64,000 nt of DNA from BOG-224 sp963783505 (GCA_963783505.1 CAWAOP010000019.1:248001-312000), one strand, 5' to 3'. Numbered from the stretch's first letter, positions 29,026 through 38,382 are shown. Numbers and translations are program-made. The notes: generated by a model not told the origin, from the sequence alone.

Positions 29026-31289
29026 TCACCCCTCGTGTTGACGCGCTGCTATGAGTGCCAGGCACGTGGCGTACGACCCCCGGCTCGCCTTCAGCGCCGA
29101 GGCAATTACGCTCATCGGTACGGCCAGTCTATATTTATCGCGCGCGGGCCCACGGACTTCTTCGACAATTCCCGCCCGCTTCATGTCCGGGAACACCTCA
29201 TCAAAGAACTGGTTGGCGTGAAGGCTGAGCCTCAACCGGAAGGTTCCGATATTGACGTGCGCTGCTCCGCTGGAATGATTGGACGGCCTTTTCAAAAATA
29301 GACAGGCGCGAGTCAGCCTGAGTTGGCTCAAACGGGAGCTCTGGCTGTAGATCGTCGAACGCGAAACCCGCGCTCGTGAGTACCTGTTGAATCTGGTGTG
29401 GATCGTACACCTCACGTTCCTCGGCCCGAATAATGCCGAGCACTCGGATCACAGTCCCACGCCGAATCGTACAGTCGTGGATATGAGCGATTCCGTCAAG
29501 CTCGATGCGGTCAAACTCGCAGTCTTCAAACTGGCAGCATTGGAGTCTACCTGACGAGAGGGATGTCGAGCGGAAATAGCATCGCCTGAACGTCACATTC
29601 TGGAGGGAACGGCCGCGGATAGCATCGGCTGGAAACACCAGATCCTCCACATTGACCGGAACGTTCAAAATTCGCTCCAAAAGGCGCACAGCGGCACCGC
29701 CGGCGTTCTCCCGTACATACGACGAAGGGCCTTCGGAACGAGCAGCTTCAAGAATGCACGCCAAGGCGGAAACGGCCGGAACGGCTTGCCTGCTGCCTCC
29801 GGCAATCGCTGCATCGAGCGTGTAGCCGCGCAGGAGATCGACGCGCATCAGCCTACGTATGTCCGCGACTTGTCTTAGCCGGATATGCGAGCCCAACTGC
29901 TCACCGAGAAAGAATTCCCTGAAGTTATCGTGATCGAAAGCAAACTCTCTGCGCGAACCTCCAACATTTACTATCAGCGCGTGCTGCTTTATCCTCTCGC
30001 GAACCTGTCGAGTTGCCGCCGGAGATTTTTGGTTTGACTCGCAAAAGATCTCCGCAAGGGACTCCAGCATGTCACCCGAAAGAACGGCCTTCTTGCTGGT
30101 CCACATCTCCTCTGCAATGTAGCTGAGGAGTTGATGATGCTCATGAACAGTCAATAACGGCTTGGCTGGCTCGTCGTCCTTGTCTATCCACTTCTCATGT
30201 GCCTCGCGCTCGATAATCTGGTCGATGAAACGGAGGAAGAATGCGTCGGCCTCAGGTCGAATTTCCGCGACGAATGAAAGATCAGCGTGCGACTTGGCGA
30301 TATCCACCAGGCGGCGGACCAGCACCGCCCTTGTAACAAGTGAATGTTCTGTGGACACCCGACTCGTCACTTCCGAATAGAGTCGCTCGCCCCCCTCAAG
30401 CCCGCTCAGGCCGCAGTACGAGATGAATTCGATCTTTCCCCCATCGTTCCAGCCGGAGGCGCGCAAAAGCAACGTCGAGATTCGGAAGACTCTCCAGCAA
30501 CCGAGCCTGGGTCTCGAGACTCCGAAACTCAAAGTACGCCTTCCGCGCAGCAATCAAAAGAGTTCCGTCTCCCGCGAGCTGCCGGATGAGGGTGCCGAGG
30601 CTTGAAACCGCATCGCCATCTGACGTCTCGACAAACACCTCTTCGAAGCCATCAAGTGCAGGAATTAGAACTCCCATTCGGACGAGCTCGATGAACGCGT
30701 CGAAATACAACCGCTGAAAACGAAGGCGGTTCATTAGTGAAGCGACGATCACGTCCTCAAAACGAAGAAATGGCTTCCCCGCTAGACTTATCGGGACTAG
30801 GAGCCAATCGGTCTCGTGACTTTTGAAGCGTCTGGCTTGATCGTTGGCCAATTCATTGATTAAGGTCGTCTTTCCTTCGCCCGCATCAGAAGTGAGATAT
30901 AGGACTGAGCACATACCGCCCGGCCTCCGGTTAAGCGATTCCCGGAGACTGTCAAGAGCATTGGCGACTGGCAACGCACAATCAGTTGGCGAGAGCTCCA
31001 GGCGATCGAGCAGTTCGCCTTTGGGAGTCACAAAATTCTTGGTAGCCGGTATGCTCTCGATAATGCGATCTGCCAGGAGATCCAGCATAGCTATTCGGCG
31101 TACGATCCACCGCTCTGCGCTTTGCACCGAGTCACCTTCAGTTACCAGGAGGGACCCCTCGCGAACGTTCAGGTTAGCGGTGATGATCTCATGACCAATT
31201 TGAATGGCGAGAGAACCCTTGCGAATCTCTAAACTGTCTTCGGAATCAGCGAAGGTTGACAGTATTCGTTGAAAACGAGCAAGGTCCAT
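29026..31289 (-). pseudogene. NACHT/STAND-like NTPase with pentapeptide-like region; two one-base frameshifts
   Basis: Translation starts at ATG 31289 (GAGGAG three bases upstream) and gives about 120 residues of unknown N-terminal domain. A P-loop SDAGEGKTTLINELA (near residue 138), Walker B-like VLIPALDGFEEVF (near 208) and a RLRLERW sensor-like strand follow. A one-base excess in C5 at 30438-30442 breaks the frame. The next frame continues with IEFISYCGLSG, the NACHT-type FAFDHDNFREFFLGEQL, and pentapeptide-like units (NVTFRRCYF, CQFEDCEFDRIELDG). A second excess near 29260-29268 leads to the C-terminal NQFFDEVFPDMKRAGIVEEV. Removing both bases gives 753 codons exactly. STAND NTPases are signal-activated switches. 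It is coupled to the NYN gene upstream. Confidence 0.72.
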
Positions 31290-31296
31290 AAACTCC

Positions 31297-32001
31297 TCAC
31301 AAACTGACTTCGGTATAGGATCCTGGTATTCCAAGGTTATAGAACGCGTGGCTGGAGGACATTCCAGTTCGCACATGGATAACATGAGTGCCAAGGACTC
31401 GAGCAGATATAATCCCCGGCCAGACATCATCGTCTGACGTGACTATCGCAACGGCTCGTTCCCCTTGGCTCGAGAGGTGAATGGCGTCAGCTACGAGCAT
31501 CGTATCGACCAGTTTCTGTTCTCCGACGCCTCGGAATAATAATTTCGGCGTGACCGCGCAACCCGGTGTGGGACATTTCCCGTTGTTAATGAAACTTACC
31601 ACCGCAGTAAGTGGACAGGGGTTCGCTGTGCACCCGTGTCGCAGCGGATCTTCGCACGAGAAACGTCTCGCTGGCGGCCGCAGGCGGTAGGTGCTGTGGA
31701 TCAGCTTCTTTGGAAGGGCCTCAAGGGAGTGCGCAAGGTCCGCGGTAATCCTCAGGAGTTGAGGGGTGGCCCGCTCTTTGTTCCAGATTGGGTAAGGAAA
31801 ATCGGCTAGTTGAGCCGCAAGGTCCTGTGCCTTCCGTGTCAGCTTATCCTGTTCGTACCAACCGCCGTACAGCTTCATCGCGAGTCGAGTGTCGTCTAAT
31901 AGATGGGGCCGCAACAGCTCAAACAGCCTGTCCGCTAGGTACAGAACACCGTGTCGGGCTACAGGTTCAGGTATATTGTCGTAATCCACGAGTGCGCGCA
32001 T
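31297..32001 (-). CDS. NYN (PIN-like) domain protein with Cys-rich insert
   Basis: The 234-residue product has a NYN/PIN-like nuclease fold. RALVDYDNIPEP at the N terminus carries the first acidic site, KLVDTMLVADAIHL the central one, and AVAIVTSDDDVWPGI the third, the usual NYN acidic triad. Between the first and central motifs, about residues 115-160, lies a Cys-rich insert (FSCEDPLRHGCTANPC, GKCPTPGC) that could bind zinc and is unusual for the family. A 14-nt stretch that includes its TGA, which overlaps the GAGGAG ribosome site of the NTPase gene, joins the two genes. An effector nuclease controlled by the NTPase is my inference. The start at 32001 precedes the first strand. Confidence 0.75.
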   Translation of the reverse strand: MRALVDYDNIPEPVARHGVLYLADRLFELLRPHLLDDTRLAMKLYGGWYEQDKLTRKAQDLAAQLADFPYPIWNKERATPQLLRITADLAHSLEALPKKLIHSTYRLRPPARRFSCEDPLRHGCTANPCPLTAVVSFINNGKCPTPGCAVTPKLLFRGVGEQKLVDTMLVADAIHLSSQGERAVAIVTSDDDVWPGIISARVLGTHVIHVRTGMSSSHAFYNLGIPGSYTEVSL

Positions 32002-32302
32002 CGACAAGCCCCAGAGGTTCATCCATAACAGCGACGGCCATTATAAAACGGTGCGGGTTGGTGATGGCTAGCGCAGAGCATCAAACTTATGCTAGCGGAA
32101 GGTGCTCGTGTTCTCATAGTGCTTTCTTAACGAGAAAGGGGACGGACGCAGTTCTTCGAAAGGGAGCATCTTCTCTTGGCGGTATTTTCGCAAGGGTGCC
32201 CCGTTCCCGCAGCGCTGCCCCGGCGAACCGTGGTGTGCGGCGGAAGGCGGCAGCGTTCTCCAGTCGGTGTCCGTACCGCCGGACGAGCACCGGAGCCTGC
32301 GT
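32002..32302. promoter_or_regulatory. promoter region of the NYN-NTPase operon
   Basis: On the minus strand a perfect TATAAT (32040-32045) lies about 39 bases before the NYN start. Upstream of it the 7-base word GCTAGCG occurs twice (32067-32073 and 32091-32097), 24 bases apart, overlapping the -35 zone; this is a candidate operator. The rest, to 32302, contains no gene I can support. Confidence 0.45.
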
Positions 32303-32827
32303 TTAGGAAGCATTTTGGCCCCAGTAGCCGAGTTCACCCATTCTGCGGCGCGTCTCCTCCAGCGTTCGGCGCAGGACCGGGAGCGCGGCCAGATCCTTTT
32401 CCTGCCCGGTCTCCTCTTTTGTCGCGATCAGGGTCTCCAGATCGAGAACGAGCACGTGCGCTCCCTCGCCGGCCTCCATCTCGCGGGTGTGCGGCAATAA
32501 ATCCGAGTAGCGCCTGCCACGCCCGATCGATCCCAACACGTCCAACGGGCCGAACTTCGTGAGCAGGAGTTGGTGTCCCGTCGAGGTGAGATGACTTTCG
32601 TCCGGCTGAAGTCGCCTCTCGGGTTGAAGCCGGTAGCAGGCGTCCAATTCGCGCAACGCCGCGAGCAATCGCGCCACATTGGCCGGCTCTGTCGAATGCA
32701 CGATATCCAGGTCGTAAGTATTCAGCGGCGCGCCTTGGAGCGTTGCACCTACGCCGCCGACGACGATAAACTCAACGCCGTGCCGCGCCAGCGTCCGAAG
32801 CATCGCGGCCAAATCGGGCTTATTCAT
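32303..32827 (-). CDS. nucleotidyltransferase-fold protein (AbiEii/MNT-like), second copy
   Basis: The 174-residue product carries FIVVGGVGATLQG, a canonical GG motif, and NTYDLDIVH with the DxD pair, in the same layout as the protein at 2781-3284. The C-terminal half (LLLTKFGPLDVLGSIG, then LVLDLETLIATKEETGQEKD) corresponds to the usual DUF6036/AbiEii-like core. The ATG overlaps the stop of a 48-52-residue upstream gene (AATGAATAA), so the two are coupled. A role as a type IV toxin or an MNT-type antitoxin is possible but not decided by sequence. Confidence 0.78.
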   Translation of the reverse strand: MNKPDLAAMLRTLARHGVEFIVVGGVGATLQGAPLNTYDLDIVHSTEPANVARLLAALRELDACYRLQPERRLQPDESHLTSTGHQLLLTKFGPLDVLGSIGRGRRYSDLLPHTREMEAGEGAHVLVLDLETLIATKEETGQEKDLAALPVLRRTLEETRRRMGELGYWGQNAS

Positions 32828-32978
32828 TCAGCCTTCGGATCTCCCACACAGAATCGATGAACGCCTGCAAAGTCTCCAGCCGTTCCGCGGGCGTCATCGC
32901 CAGCATCCAGCGGATCAGAGTCAAATCGACCCCGTCTTCGCTTCGTTCGGCCTCCTCGCGCTCCATCGGTCTCATCAT
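32820..32978 (-). CDS. small protein upstream of and coupled to the nucleotidyltransferase
   Basis: A 52-residue frame (or 48 from ATG 32966) reads MEREEAERSEDGVDLTLIRW, then MLAMTPAERLETLQAFIDSV, WEIRRLNE. The pattern LIRWML..TPAERLETLQ is helical and looks like a real conserved mini-protein rather than chance, and its stop overlaps the nucleotidyltransferase start. Size and coupling mirror the small gene at 3223-3387, but gene order is reversed. Function is unknown; a cognate partner is likely. Confidence 0.62.
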   Translation of the reverse strand: MMRPMEREEAERSEDGVDLTLIRWMLAMTPAERLETLQAFIDSVWEIRRLNE

Positions 32979-33007
32979 AGAACATCGAGAGGTCGCAGTG
33001 GCGCGAG

Positions 33008-33283
33008 TCAGTCCTCCGTTGGAGTTCTCTCCACGCGGTCGATCACGAGGACGGTCATGGGTTGCTTCGCTGCGGCGAGCTTCAGGGCGAGTTGCTTATC
33101 CACGGCGCCGACCAGCGTCAGGTCGCCGGTTGCATTGACCATCGCGACTCCACTTGAATCCGCTTGTCCAAGCGCTCGTCCACCCGCCGCGGCGTCGATG
33201 GCAAACCGCCGGATCGCCGCGGTAGACGGCCTCCTCATCCTGCCGTTGGCGAGCGTCTCGGGTACCGACTTGCCGTTGCGCAC
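33008..33283 (-). pseudogene. remnant of a TIGR03435-family gene
   Basis: The last part of this 91-codon frame, KLAAAKQPMTVLVIDRVERT, has the typical TIGR03435 C-terminal strand ending in a V(I/V)D.(A/V)E..P motif as at 37208, 38307 and 50445. The preceding sequence matches the family poorly and no signal peptide or N-terminal domain is present. It is probably a decayed or truncated copy. I would not assert a functional protein. Confidence 0.4.
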
Positions 33284-33365
33284 GATCCCACCTCCGGAAC
33301 GCGCCGGCGGCCTCGAATCCAGGGAACCCTCCGTGGTTTCGATAGGTTTCTTTCGCGCACCTTCG

Positions 33366-33371
33366 TAAAAT
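33366..33371 (+). promoter_or_regulatory. -10 box TAAAAT before MFS gene
   Basis: TAAAAT ends ten bases before ATG 33382. It overlaps the alternative ATG at 33370, which argues against that upstream start. Confidence 0.45.
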
Positions 33372-33381
33372 GGAGACTTCC

Positions 33382-34659
33382 ATGCCTCTTCCGGCGACGC
33401 TGCGGGCGCTCCAGTATCGCAACTTCCGCCTGTTCTTCGGCGGCCAACTTATCTCGCTGATCGGGACGTGGATGCAGAATGTGGCCCAGGCCTGGCTGGT
33501 ATACCGTCTCACCGGATCCTCGGTGCTGCTGGGCGCGGTCGGGTTCGCGGGTCAGATCCCGGTCTTCCTTCTATCACCGGTCGGGGGCATTGTCGCGGAC
33601 CGCTTCGACCGGCGGCGCATCGTGATCGCCACGCAGACCGTCCCCATGATTCTGGCGTTCATTCTGGCGGCGCTTACGCTCACGAATGTGGTTCAAGTGT
33701 GGGAGATCTTCGTTCTTTCCGCATTACTGGGGGCCGTAAACGCCTTTGATATTCCCGCGCGGCAATCGCTTTTCGTGGAGATGGTCGGGAGAGAAGATCT
33801 GATGAATGCGATCGCCCTGAATTCCTCCATGTTCAACGTATCGAGGATCGTAGGGCCCGCAATCTCGGGCATCCTGGTGGCGAGCATCGGGGAAGGATGG
33901 TGCTTTTTCGCCAATGCGGTCAGCTACATCGCGGTGATCATCGGTCTGGTTATGATGCGCCTGGCGCCGCGCCGGACGCCGCCCCCTCTGGGATCGCCGG
34001 TGGCGCATTTGATCGAGGGCTTCCGCTACATCATCCGCAATCCGCCGGTTCATTCGATCCTCGCGCTTTTGGGAGTGGTCAGCCTCACCGGAACCCCGTA
34101 CCAGGTTCTGATACCGATCTTTGCCGACCGCATTCTTCATGGCGGCGCGCGCGCGATGGGCACGCTTCTGGGCGTGGCCGGAATGGGCGCGCTCATAGGG
34201 GCGCTTCGCATTGCCGGGAGGACGGATCTAAAAGGGTTCACACGCCAGATCCCGCTCTTCGCGGCAGGGTTCGGCGCAACGCTGGTGGCCTTTGCGTTCT
34301 CGCGCGATATCCGGCTTTCGGGCGCGATCCTGGTGGTGACCGGCTTTTGTCTGATGACTCAACTGGCGACGTCGAACACGCTCATCCAGACCCTGGTGCC
34401 CGACGAACTGCGCGGGCGGGTCATGTCGGTCTACTCGATGATGCTCATGGGCATGTCGCCGATCGGATCGCTCGCGGCGGGGGCGGCGGCGGATCGGATT
34501 GGCGCGCCGGCCACGGTGGCCATCGGGGGAGCGCTTTCGGTGGCGGCCGCCGGGGTCTTCTGGCTAAGGCTGCCGAAATTGCGCGCCGCTGTGCGGCGGC
34601 TGCTGGCCGAGCAAGAGGCCGGAGCGGCGGCGCCGGGCAAGCAAGAGGACGCGCACTGA
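33382..34659 (+). CDS. MFS transporter, MFS_3/EntS-like
   Basis: The 425-residue protein has about 12 membrane helices and starts MPLPATLRALQYRNFRLFFG, typical of the MFS_3 group that exports siderophores or drugs. Conserved elements include SLIGTWMQNVAQAWLVYRLT in helix 1, the helix 2-3 loop GGIVADRFDRRRIV, and NAIALNSSMFNVSRIVGPAI in helix 5. I chose ATG 33382 because the -10 box overlaps the ATG at 33370. The C-terminal tail is short, charged and cytoplasmic. The substrate is unknown. Confidence 0.86.
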   Translation: MPLPATLRALQYRNFRLFFGGQLISLIGTWMQNVAQAWLVYRLTGSSVLLGAVGFAGQIPVFLLSPVGGIVADRFDRRRIVIATQTVPMILAFILAALTLTNVVQVWEIFVLSALLGAVNAFDIPARQSLFVEMVGREDLMNAIALNSSMFNVSRIVGPAISGILVASIGEGWCFFANAVSYIAVIIGLVMMRLAPRRTPPPLGSPVAHLIEGFRYIIRNPPVHSILALLGVVSLTGTPYQVLIPIFADRILHGGARAMGTLLGVAGMGALIGALRIAGRTDLKGFTRQIPLFAAGFGATLVAFAFSRDIRLSGAILVVTGFCLMTQLATSNTLIQTLVPDELRGRVMSVYSMMLMGMSPIGSLAAGAAADRIGAPATVAIGGALSVAAAGVFWLRLPKLRAAVRRLLAEQEAGAAAPGKQEDAH

Positions 34660-35016
34660 GGGCGAGCGTGGCGCCGTATAGCCTGTCAGGGAATAACCAC
34701 TCGAATCCCAGAGCGCATGGTTCGTATCAGGGCATGGCTTCAGCCGTGCCGCGGAGCGTAATCAAATGCGAGGGCTTCAGCCCCTGCGCAAGCGTGGCCC
34801 AGGGGCTGAAGCCCATTGGTTTCAGCACTATTCGGCATGGCTAAAGCCAAGCCCTGATACACGGCTGGAACTGAGTGACGCTCTCGCCGTACCGGCTATT
34901 TTCTGTAAGGCGTTGTAGGGCTTCCCGTGGGGGTTCATCAAAACGCCAGCTTGATAATTTCTCTTGCATTCCACCTATCCCCATAGTAAAGTAAACTCGG
35001 AGCCAGTTAGATCGCG
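34660..35016. other. intergenic region with a palindromic repeat element
   Basis: No gene is supported in this 357-base gap between the MFS gene and blaI. It contains the repeat element at 34724-34860. TAGTAAAGTAAACT just before blaI is a possible promoter or BlaI operator, unproven. Confidence 0.5.
34724..34860. repeat. 137-bp palindromic repeat, copy 1 (ends GTATCAGGGC/GCCCTGATAC)
   Basis: Ten-base terminal inverted repeats bound a string of small hairpins (ATGGCTTCAGCCGTGCCG; GGGCTTCAGCCC; GGGGCTGAAGCCC; GGCATGGCTAAAGCC). A second copy of nearly the same size is at 42474-42612, with compensating changes in the stems. There is no coding capacity. It is a REP/MITE-like non-autonomous element or a structured regulatory unit. 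Confidence 0.75.
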
Positions 35017-35406
35017 ATGCCACAACCCAAGCTCACCAAGCTCGAACTCCAAATCCTGGAGGCCTTCTGGCAAAGAGGCGCGTGCTCGGTCCGCGAAATC
35101 CAGGAATCGTTCCCCGAGCGCGGCCGGCCGGCTTACACCACCGTGCAAACCGTGGTCTATCGCCTGGAGCGTAAAAAGGCCCTTCGCTGCGTGAAGCGCA
35201 TCAGCAACGCCAACATATTCGAAGCGGCCATCTCACGCGCGGACGCGCAACGCCGTCTCCTTGACGACCTGCTGGCCTTGTTCGGCGCGGGCCGAGGAAA
35301 ACTGGTCATGTCGCATCTGGTGGAAGCCGGCGAACTTACGCTGGACGATATCAAGGAAGCCGGGAAGGCGCTGCGCAAGACATCGAGCAAGGAGGACCCG
35401 CGATGA
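35017..35406 (+). CDS. blaI: BlaI/MecI/CopY-family repressor
   Basis: The 129-residue protein has the family's winged helix (LTKLELQILEAFWQRGACSV, REIQESFPERGRPAYTTVQT, VVYRLERKKALR) and a C-terminal dimerisation helix set. BlaI-type repressors are cleaved on a signal from the membrane peptidase encoded next door, which derepresses their targets. The stop overlaps the M56 gene start (ATGA at 35403-35406). The regulated genes are probably this operon and the TIGR03435 genes downstream, which is an inference. Confidence 0.9.
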   Translation: MPQPKLTKLELQILEAFWQRGACSVREIQESFPERGRPAYTTVQTVVYRLERKKALRCVKRISNANIFEAAISRADAQRRLLDDLLALFGAGRGKLVMSHLVEAGELTLDDIKEAGKALRKTSSKEDPR

Positions 35407-37208
35407 CGCTCTTCGATCTCACGCCGCTCGCAAATCATCTCTGGCAATCGACGGCGTTCGCCGGCGTAGCGTGGGTGCTGACGCTAGCGCTGAAGAGGAA
35501 TCGCGCGGCGGTGCGGCACGCGGTTTGGATGGCAGCTTCGGTGAAATTCCTCATCCCGTTCTCATTGCTGATCGGCCTCGGCGGTCACTTCGCGACGCGA
35601 ACCGCTCTGGTGTCGCCGCAACCGCCAGTCGCCGTGGTGATGGAGGAGATCAGCCAGCCGTTCGCCGTGCCGGACACAACACCCCCTGCCGCGTTCGCGC
35701 CCCCGGCGCGTAACCGCATTCCGGAGATTCTGATAGGACTCTGGCTGGCGGGTTTTCTGGCCGCGGGCGCGCGATGGTCCCAGGCCTGGCGGCGGGTCCA
35801 TGCCATCCGGCGCTCGGCCCGGCCGCTCGATCTGAGGCTCCCGATCCCGGCGATGTCGGGCCTTAGCCGCATGGAGCCTGGCTTGGTCGGGATCTGGAAG
35901 CCAGTCCTGTTGCTGCCGGACGGAATCGCCGAGCGCCTGACGCCGGCGCAATTGGAAGCAGTGATCGCGCACGAGCTATGTCACTTGCGCCGCCGCGATA
36001 ATCTGACTGGGGCGCTTCACATGCTTGTGGAAACCATCTTTTGGTTTCATCCGCTCGTGTGGTGGATGGGCTCCAGGCTGGTAGCCGAACGCGAGCGGGC
36101 CTGCGATGAGGAGACTCTGAGGAACGCCGATCCGCTCAGTTACGCGGAGGGAATCCTGGAGGTATGCAGACTCTATGCCCAGGCTCCCGCGCCGGCCGTT
36201 TCGGGCATCAGCGGTGCGGATTTACGGAAGAGAATCGAGAGCATCATGTCGGGCCGGAGGTTGAAGAAGCTCGGGTTCGGAATGAGAATCTTGGTTGCCG
36301 CGCTGTGCACATTCGGCGTCGGAGCGCCGATAACGGTTGGGCTGCTCCATCCCGGTCTGATTCACGCCACTGCCAGCGCGTCATTGCGGCCCAGGGTTCA
36401 ACCCGGCGCCCACCGCCGAGAAGCCTACCGGGGACCAGAAAGCACCGACGAGTCCGGCGGCGAGCGCCCCCGCGGAATCGCCCCGGTTCGAAGTGGCCAC
36501 CATTAAGCCCATCGTCCCCGGAGGGATGCACTACACCGGGCTCAAGGTCTTTCCGGGGGAAGGGTCGTGATTCCAACCGCCTCTCTAAAGAGCTTGGTCA
36601 CTACGGCATTCGACGTTTCGTACTGGCAGTTGTCGGGCGGCGAAAAGTGGATGGAAGAGGACACGTACGACGTCGAAGCAAAGCCGCCGGAGAGCGCCGA
36701 AATCAAGGATTTTCGATATACTCTATTCAGCATCTCCGATGTACGGTTGCGGCTGATGTTGCAGGACCTTTTGACAGACCGGTTTCAACTCAAGTTTCAT
36801 CGCGAAACGAGAACTGGCGATGTATACGTCCTGAAGCAAAGCGGCAAGGCGCTCAGGTTGAAGGCGACGGAGATGTCCTCTCCCGATCCGTACACCCAAG
36901 GAGCGCATGCGTTCGGGAGCATCGGTTACGTCGATGGCGGATGGGGCCTGTTCAGCACGACGATGGGCCAGTTGGCGAAGTTCGCATCCGACAACCAACT
37001 TCATGCGCCAGTTTTGGACCAGACGGACCTGGCGGGAATCTTCGATTACAGGCAAGCTGTCCCCGACGACGAACCGGCCTACACGGGTGCTGCCCATACT
37101 CAATCCTTCATGCGCATGATCGAGGTTGTGGGGCTGAAACTGGAGAAATCGAAAGGTCCGGTCGAGACCTTGGTAATCGACCATGCGGAGAGGCCGACGC
37201 CCAATTGA
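35403..37208 (+). pseudogene. BlaR1/M56 peptidase fused to a TIGR03435 domain; two compensating frameshifts
   Basis: The N-terminal part has four membrane helices and the cytoplasmic-facing M56 zinc site AVIAHELCHLRRRD (His190, Glu191, His194), with ERERACDEE downstream. After about residue 328 the frame slips. A +1 in CCC near 36389-36391 leads to GFNPAPTAEKPTGDQ and PRFEVATIKPIVPGGMHYTG, the start of a TIGR03435 domain. A -1 in G5 at 36555-36559 returns to the first frame, which runs through YDVEAKPPESAEIKDFRYTL to VIDHAERPTPN. Corrected, it is one 601-residue M56-TIGR03435 protein in which the soluble domain replaces the penicillin-binding sensor of BlaR1. Confidence 0.78.
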
Positions 37209-37253
37209 TCGGGAAGGACAGCTTCCTGTGGCTCTTTCTTGGACTGCCCTTCG

Positions 37254-37336
37254 GGCTCCCGCCCCGAACCCTATAGAATACTCCTTGATGAGCGAAGTTG
37301 AAACTCCTAAGTCCGGAGCCGACGAGTTCCGGTTTC
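37254..37336 (+). repeat. direct repeat of the DUF1844 promoter and first codons, copy A
   Basis: From GGCTCCC through TAGAATA, ATGAGCGAAGTTGAAACTCC and GAGTTCCGG this matches 39171-39250; the first 45 coding bases differ at only three positions. The two copies bracket the TIGR03435 gene and higBA. Confidence 0.85.
37274..37279 (+). promoter_or_regulatory. -10 box TAGAAT, duplicated leaderless promoter
   Basis: TAGAAT ends eight bases before ATG 37288, the same spacing as in the parental copy at 39187-39192. Confidence 0.5.
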
Positions 37337-38307
37337 CTTGGCTGAGCTGGATCGGAAGATCGGAGCTGGCTGCCGTGGTCTTGGTCGCGGTGAGCGCGCC
37401 GGTGGTGGCAGGCTACACGGCGCCAGCCCGAGAGCCCTTCGGTGGAAGCGACGAAGAGCCGGCATTCGCTGCGGCGGGGCCGTCTCAGCGAAGCGCTCAG
37501 CAGGGTTCAGCGAAGGCTGGAGCCTCCACGGCTGAGCCTTCCTTCGAGGTGGCATCGGTGAAACCGTCGAGCGAACCAAAGCCCTTGCCTGGCGGAGCCC
37601 GGTCCGCTGGGCTGCCCCCCGTCGAACAGACGAACGACCATGGCGCGGTTCACTACTTGCACGTGACCATGGAAGGCTTGGTGATGAGGGCTTATGAGCT
37701 AATGCCCGCGGACATCTCGGCGCCCGGGTGGATGGCAGACACTTATTACGACGTCGAAGCGAAGGCGCCGGCGGGCACACCCTACGGGCAAGTTCCCGCC
37801 ATGCTCCGAAGCCTGCTGGCCGAGCGGTTCCGGATGCGAGTCCACTGGGACTCGCGGCAGGAGAACGGGTACTCGATGACTGTCGGCAAGGTGGGTCTTA
37901 AAGTGAAGAAGGCGATGCACGCAGACGGGACGCCGATCACTGAGGCCGATATGGAGCAGGGGCGCGGAGGTCCATCTTCGTCCTTCACGTCGAACGCCGA
38001 CGGGACGGTCCGTTTCAAGATCCGCGCGACAATGGAGAGTTTTGCGAAGGCCTTGCGGGTCGATTTGCAGCACGCGGTGGTGAACAATACGGGCGTCAAC
38101 GGGATGTACGACATCGAGTTCATGTGCTCTAAGAGTTCGTTGCCTGGATTCCCTCGATTCCCTCAGGGGGGCGAATCGGGTGAGGTGACGCCTGCGCCGT
38201 CGGTGTTTACTGCGCTTCGGGACATTGGCCTGGACCTCACGCCGCAGAAGGTGACGGTGAAGCGGTTGGTGGTGGACTCGGCTGAAAAGGTCCCGACGGC
38301 GAACTGA
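37288..38307 (+). CDS. TIGR03435-family protein with N terminus captured from DUF1844 gene
   Basis: The 339-residue protein begins MSEVETPKSGADEFRFP, which is the start of the DUF1844 protein at 39201 (MSEVETPESGAEEFRPP), then a membrane helix (LAAVVLVAVSAPVVAGYTA). The TIGR03435 domain follows: PSFEVASVKPSSEPKP, YYDVEAKAPAGTPYGQVPAM, LRSLLAERFRMRVHWDSRQE, and the closing VDSAEKVPTAN. The function of TIGR03435 proteins is unknown; here a single helix would anchor it facing the periplasm. It is transcribed from the duplicated promoter, making a chimeric gene. Confidence 0.8.
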   Translation: MSEVETPKSGADEFRFPWLSWIGRSELAAVVLVAVSAPVVAGYTAPAREPFGGSDEEPAFAAAGPSQRSAQQGSAKAGASTAEPSFEVASVKPSSEPKPLPGGARSAGLPPVEQTNDHGAVHYLHVTMEGLVMRAYELMPADISAPGWMADTYYDVEAKAPAGTPYGQVPAMLRSLLAERFRMRVHWDSRQENGYSMTVGKVGLKVKKAMHADGTPITEADMEQGRGGPSSSFTSNADGTVRFKIRATMESFAKALRVDLQHAVVNNTGVNGMYDIEFMCSKSSLPGFPRFPQGGESGEVTPAPSVFTALRDIGLDLTPQKVTVKRLVVDSAEKVPTAN

Positions 38308-38382
38308 GTGAAGAAGGCCCTGCAATCCCCGCCGCGCTGGCCACGGTCAGCCCTTTCCCGCTACGCGCCTGAACTGCACCCC

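Noticed and set aside
28921..29301. A 126-codon plus-strand frame after the rRNA terminator
   Set aside because: There is no ribosome site, the translation looks random, and it is antisense to the corrected C terminus of the NTPase.
34724..34860. CRISPR-like repeats
   Set aside because: There are no regularly spaced identical repeats; the element is a single palindromic unit whose second copy is 7.7 kb away.
36389..36559. Programmed frameshifting in the M56 gene and others
   Set aside because: There is no slippery heptamer with a downstream structure, and the same kind of lesion occurs in unrelated genes, including mqnE and hoxH.
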